Shown: positions 42,885-45,703 of the stretch, piece after piece
Numbering within the stretch: position 1 is the first letter of the stretch
Layout: each line of letters begins with the position of its first letter
Source of the DNA: Burkholderiaceae bacterium
GTDB taxonomy: Bacteria; Pseudomonadota; Gammaproteobacteria; Burkholderiales; Burkholderiaceae_D
NCBI GenBank assembly: GCA_019232795.1
Contig: JAFANH010000041.1
Coordinates: 1-45,703 of the forward strand
Length of the DNA: 45,703 nt
Direction: 5' to 3'
Position numbers and translations under genes: made by a program
The notes under the pieces: model-generated
What the model was told of the DNA's origin: nothing
The model's input: only the letters and a program-made list of their open reading frames with translations
Database searches by the model: none

Positions 42885-43684
42885 ACGGGCTGGCTACCTC
42901 CGCTGCCATGCCGCCGGCGCCGCGCCCGCCTTGGGCCATGCTGGCCTTGCTGCTTGCGCTGGCATCGCTGGTGCTGGCGAGTTTTCTGTCACTGTCGCTG
43001 GATTGGGAAGCGCTCTTTACGGCGGAAGCGATCGCGTCGGCGGCGGAATTCCTGCGCAGCTTTGCGCCCCCTGAGATGGCGCTGGAATTTCTGCGCCGGA
43101 TAGCCGTCGGTATCGCGGAAACGCTATCGATTTCCGCCTTGGGCACAGGCATTGCGGCCTTGCTGGGAGGTATGCTGGCCTTGCCGGCTTCCGGGCGATT
43201 CGGTGTATTGCTGCGACTGGCTACGCGCATGTTGCTGAATGTGTTGCGCTCGGTTCCGGAGTTGGTGTGGGCGGCGATCTGGCTGATTGCTGCAGGCCTG
43301 GGGCCGTTTGCCGGCACCCTGGCGCTGGCTGCGCATACCACCGGCGTATTGGGCCGGCTGTTCGCAGACGCACTCGAAAATCTGCCGCCGCAGGCCGAAG
43401 CGACTCTGCGCATCAATGGCGCGGGCCCCATTGCTGCATTTTTCTATGCAACCTTGCCGCAAGCTGCGCCGCAAATGATTTCCTATGTGCTGTATCGGTG
43501 GGAAAACAATATCCGCGTCGCCACCATACTCGGCGTGGTCGGAGCGGGCGGCTTGGGGCAGATGTTGAAATACCACCTTTCCCTGTTCCAGATGCAGCAA
43601 GCAGCCAGCGTCATCATCGCCATGCTGCTGCTGGTCGCTCTGGTCGACGCAGCCAGCTTTTGGCTACGCAAAGCTCTAGCCTGA
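42881..43684 (+). CDS. phnE: Phosphonate-type ABC transporter permease (second)
   Basis: A 267-residue permease paralogous to the preceding one: the shared phrases are LRSVPELVWA and GVVGAGGLGQML, and the N-terminal FLRSFAPPEMALEFLRRIAVG matches the periplasmic start of the family. The two permeases probably form a heterodimer over the PhnC ATPase. It starts ATGA over the stop of the first permease. No PhnD-type binding protein follows; the next gene is an exporter with its own spacer of 60 bp. Confidence 0.88.
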   Translation: MNGLATSAAMPPAPRPPWAMLALLLALASLVLASFLSLSLDWEALFTAEAIASAAEFLRSFAPPEMALEFLRRIAVGIAETLSISALGTGIAALLGGMLALPASGRFGVLLRLATRMLLNVLRSVPELVWAAIWLIAAGLGPFAGTLALAAHTTGVLGRLFADALENLPPQAEATLRINGAGPIAAFFYATLPQAAPQMISYVLYRWENNIRVATILGVVGAGGLGQMLKYHLSLFQMQQAASVIIAMLLLVALVDAASFWLRKALA

Positions 43685-43744
43685 TTGCAGGTACAATGCG
43701 CGGCGCCAGCCCGCTTCGCGCGACACCCAATTATCGTTTAGAAT

Positions 43745-45523
43745 ATGGCAACAAATAGCGACGCCACTCCTCAAAAATCCGGCTTGAAGACCCTTGCCGG
43801 CTTGTTCCCCTTCCTCTCGCCGTATAAGCGCCAGTTCGTGCTGGCGGGCATTGCCTTGTTGGTCGCCGCCGGCGCCACGCTGGCAGTGCCTTACGCGTTC
43901 CGGCAAATGATAGACCAGGGCTTTACCGCCGGCAGCAGCGCGCACATCAACCAGTACTTTCTGGCCCTGTTCGGCGTTGCCTGCATATTGGCAGTGTCGA
44001 CAGCGGCGCGTTTCTATACCGTGTCCTGGCTCGGTGAGCGCGTCACGGCCGATATCCGGGCGGCAGTCTATGCTCACGTGGTGACGCAAAGCCCGCAATT
44101 CTTTGAAACCACGCAGACCGGCGAAGTGGTGTCGCGCCTGACCACCGATACCACGCTGATCCAGACCGTGGTCGGCACCAGCATTTCCATGGCATTGCGC
44201 AATGCCTTGCTGTTCCTCGGCGGCATGGGCATGATGTTTTTCACCAGTGTCAGGTTGTCGGCGCTGATTCTGGTGATGCTGCTGGCGGTGGTGATCCCCA
44301 TCGTCTTGTTCGGCCGCCGGGTGCGCAAGCTGTCGCGCGATTCGCAAGACAAGATCGCCGATGCCTCGGCCATGGCCGGCGAGGTGCTGAATGCCATGCC
44401 TATCGTGCAAGCCTACACGCACGAAACCATAGAGTCGGAGCGTTTTGCCGTCTCGGTAGAACGCGCCTTTGCGACGGCCATGCAGCGCATCCGCGCGCGT
44501 GCCTTGTTGACCGTGATCGCCATCCTGCTGGTGTTCGGCGCCATTGTCTTCGTGCTCTGGCTCGGTGCGCAGTCCGTGGTGCAGGGTTCGATGACGGGGG
44601 GCGCGCTTGGCCAGTTCATTCTCTATGCTGCCCTGGTGGCCGGCTCCATCGGCGCCTTGTCGGAAGTGCTGGGCGACGCCCAGCGTGCGGCCGGCGCCAC
44701 CGAGCGCCTGCTGGAATTGCTGGCCGCCTATTCGCCTATCCAGACTCCTGCGCAGCCACAGGCCTTGCCGGCGCGCGTGGCGGCCGGTGCCGCGCTTTCC
44801 CTGCATGAAGTGACGTTTCACTATCCCTCGCGCCCGCAAACCAATTCGCTGGCGCACCTGTCGCTCGACATCGCGCCGGGCCAGACTGTTGCCATCGTCG
44901 GCCCTTCCGGTGCCGGCAAGACCACACTGTTCCAGTTGCTGCTGCGCTTCTACGATCCACAGCAAGGTCAATTGCTGCTCGACGGCGTAGATATCAAGCA
45001 GCTGGCGCTGCACGACTTGCGCGACGCCATCGGCATCGTGCCGCAAGACACGGTAATCTTTTCGGCCGACGCCATGGAAAACATCCGCTACGGCCGCGCC
45101 GGCGCAACGGACGAAGAAGTCATTGCCGCAGCCAAGATGGCTGCAGCCCACGAATTCATCGAGCGCCTGCCCGAAGGCTATCAATCCTTCCTCGGCGAAC
45201 GCGGCGTGCGCCTCTCCGGCGGCCAGCGTCAGCGCATTGCGATCGCACGCGCCCTGTTGAAGAACCCGCCCTTGCTGCTGCTGGACGAAGCCACCTCGGC
45301 ACTGGACGCCGAGTCGGAACGGCTGGTGCAAAGCGCGCTCGAAGCAGCCATGGTCGGCCGCACCACGCTGGTCATCGCCCACCGCCTGGCGACCGTGCAA
45401 AAGGCCGACCGCATCGTGGTGATGGAGCATGGCCATATCGTCGAAACCGGGACGCACGCTTCGCTGGTGGCGCAGAATGGGCTGTACGCCAGCTTGGCGG
45501 CCTTGCAGTTCGGTCTGGAATAA
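43745..45523 (+). CDS. Type I ABC exporter, fused membrane and ATPase domains (ABCB/MsbA-like)
   Basis: A 592-residue half-transporter that works as a homodimer. The six-helix membrane domain covers about 20-320, including WLGERVTADIRAAVYAHVV and FFETTQTGEVVSRLTTDT, typical of the ABCB group. The ATPase domain has Walker A GPSGAGKTT near 386, the Q-loop VPQDTVIF, the signature LSGGQRQRIAIARAL near 490, Walker B LLLLDEATSALD and the switch His in VIAHRLATV. It exports a lipid or hydrophobic compound across the inner membrane. TACAAT at 43692-43697 could be its -10 element; no firm -35 is seen. Confidence 0.93.
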   Translation: MATNSDATPQKSGLKTLAGLFPFLSPYKRQFVLAGIALLVAAGATLAVPYAFRQMIDQGFTAGSSAHINQYFLALFGVACILAVSTAARFYTVSWLGERVTADIRAAVYAHVVTQSPQFFETTQTGEVVSRLTTDTTLIQTVVGTSISMALRNALLFLGGMGMMFFTSVRLSALILVMLLAVVIPIVLFGRRVRKLSRDSQDKIADASAMAGEVLNAMPIVQAYTHETIESERFAVSVERAFATAMQRIRARALLTVIAILLVFGAIVFVLWLGAQSVVQGSMTGGALGQFILYAALVAGSIGALSEVLGDAQRAAGATERLLELLAAYSPIQTPAQPQALPARVAAGAALSLHEVTFHYPSRPQTNSLAHLSLDIAPGQTVAIVGPSGAGKTTLFQLLLRFYDPQQGQLLLDGVDIKQLALHDLRDAIGIVPQDTVIFSADAMENIRYGRAGATDEEVIAAAKMAAAHEFIERLPEGYQSFLGERGVRLSGGQRQRIAIARALLKNPPLLLLDEATSALDAESERLVQSALEAAMVGRTTLVIAHRLATVQKADRIVVMEHGHIVETGTHASLVAQNGLYASLAALQFGLE

Positions 45524-45703
45524 TCAAGCGGCCAATACAGCCCGCTCGGCAAGCAACGCATTTGAAAGTCTTTCGTACAAGTCTGCCGGGATCGAATCCC
45601 GGCAAAGCTCGATGGCATGCGCGATACCGAGACTGGAAACACGCGTATTTTCCACGTCGATCGAGCCGAAGCGGGCGCGCGCCGCATTCCATAGCAAGGC
45701 CTG
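45524..45703 (-). CDS. C-terminal end of an unidentified protein (5' part outside window)
   Basis: The reverse strand is open from the window edge to a TGA at 45524-45526, giving 59 residues beginning QALLWNAARARFGSIDVENT and ending LLAERAVLAA. The composition looks like real coding sequence (a helical end with SLGIAHAIELCRD), and it converges with the exporter gene, whose stop is at 45523. I do not recognise the protein. Other frames over this stretch are low-complexity shadows. Confidence 0.5.
   Translation of the reverse strand, partial: QALLWNAARARFGSIDVENTRVSSLGIAHAIELCRDSIPADLYERLSNALLAERAVLAA

Noticed and set aside
43676-45457. A 593-codon frame on the minus strand opposite the ABC exporter gene
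   Set aside because: Shadow of the exporter gene; His/Gln/Arg-rich composition without motifs.
45585-45603. GCCGGGATCGAATCCCGGC, resembling a tRNA T-arm on the minus strand
   Set aside because: The loop and stem do not align to the TTCRANY arrangement, no matching acceptor or anticodon arms flank it, and it lies within a plausible coding end.

Overview
The window reads as a chromosomal stretch of a betaproteobacterium of the order Burkholderiales, most likely a relative of the Oxalobacteraceae (Herminiimonas, Collimonas, Janthinobacterium or Herbaspirillum type). This rests on gene content (short-form Psd next to PssA, DUF2069, DUF4124 and TorF proteins, an SCPx-type thiolase operon, a DUF1302/DUF1329 pair), high GC with GC-rich third positions, and long intergenic palindromes. 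No genome comparison was possible, so the placement is an inference. No rRNA, tRNA, CRISPR array, prophage or intact insertion sequence was recognised.

Region 1 (1-15993) is the most distinctive part. A leftward run of genes (8458 to beyond 1) encodes an SCPx-type thiolase, a split MaoC hydratase, a short-chain dehydrogenase, two LCAD-like acyl-CoA dehydrogenases, a 62-residue small protein, an acyl-CoA ligase and an alpha-methylacyl-CoA racemase-like protein cut by the window edge. Together these make a complete beta-oxidation cycle of the kind peroxisomes use for alpha-methyl-branched acids and sterol side chains. A divergent AraC-family regulator (8676-9716) follows, then a periplasmic sulfatase with Ser where most relatives have Cys (9831-12200, leftward). 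Divergent from the sulfatase lie an outer-membrane DUF1302 protein and its DUF1329 partner, closed by a strong terminator. A 15-bp motif, TGGCATTYCGCCTCA, lies in both divergent promoter regions (8582-8596 and 12377-12391) and suggests that one regulator controls uptake, desulfation and side-chain degradation.

Region 2 (16157-18991) holds a SIMPL-domain protein, a small lipoprotein, and the phospholipid genes psd and pssA. Region 3 (19013-23844) holds a chemoreceptor with a C-terminal WxxF tether, a TorF-type outer-membrane protein, an AT-rich 633-bp gap, and a TetR regulator divergent from a second SDR that is a close paralogue of the one in region 1.

Region 4 (23853-27737, leftward) is a tightly packed set: wrbA, DUF2069 membrane protein, FAD-linked 2-hydroxyacid dehydrogenase, GNAT acetyltransferase and a FecR-domain protein. 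Region 5 (27858-32536) holds a YihY/BrkB membrane protein, two large palindromic intergenic repeats, an Mpo1-like protein, and a molybdate uptake operon modA-mop-modB-modC whose stand-alone di-Mop gene sits between modA and modB.

Region 6 (32537-38524) carries a diguanylate cyclase behind a promoter with a perfect 14-bp palindrome in its spacer, plus several small or unclassified genes: a four-cysteine protein, a basic winged-helix-like protein, a DUF4124 protein, a VOC protein, an unclassified low-complexity protein and a lipoprotein with a long leader. Region 7 (38525-45703) holds a CACHE-like/PAS/GGDEF/EAL protein, a phosphonate-type ABC importer (ATPase and two permeases, no binding protein in view), a type I ABC exporter and the C-terminal end of an unidentified convergent gene.
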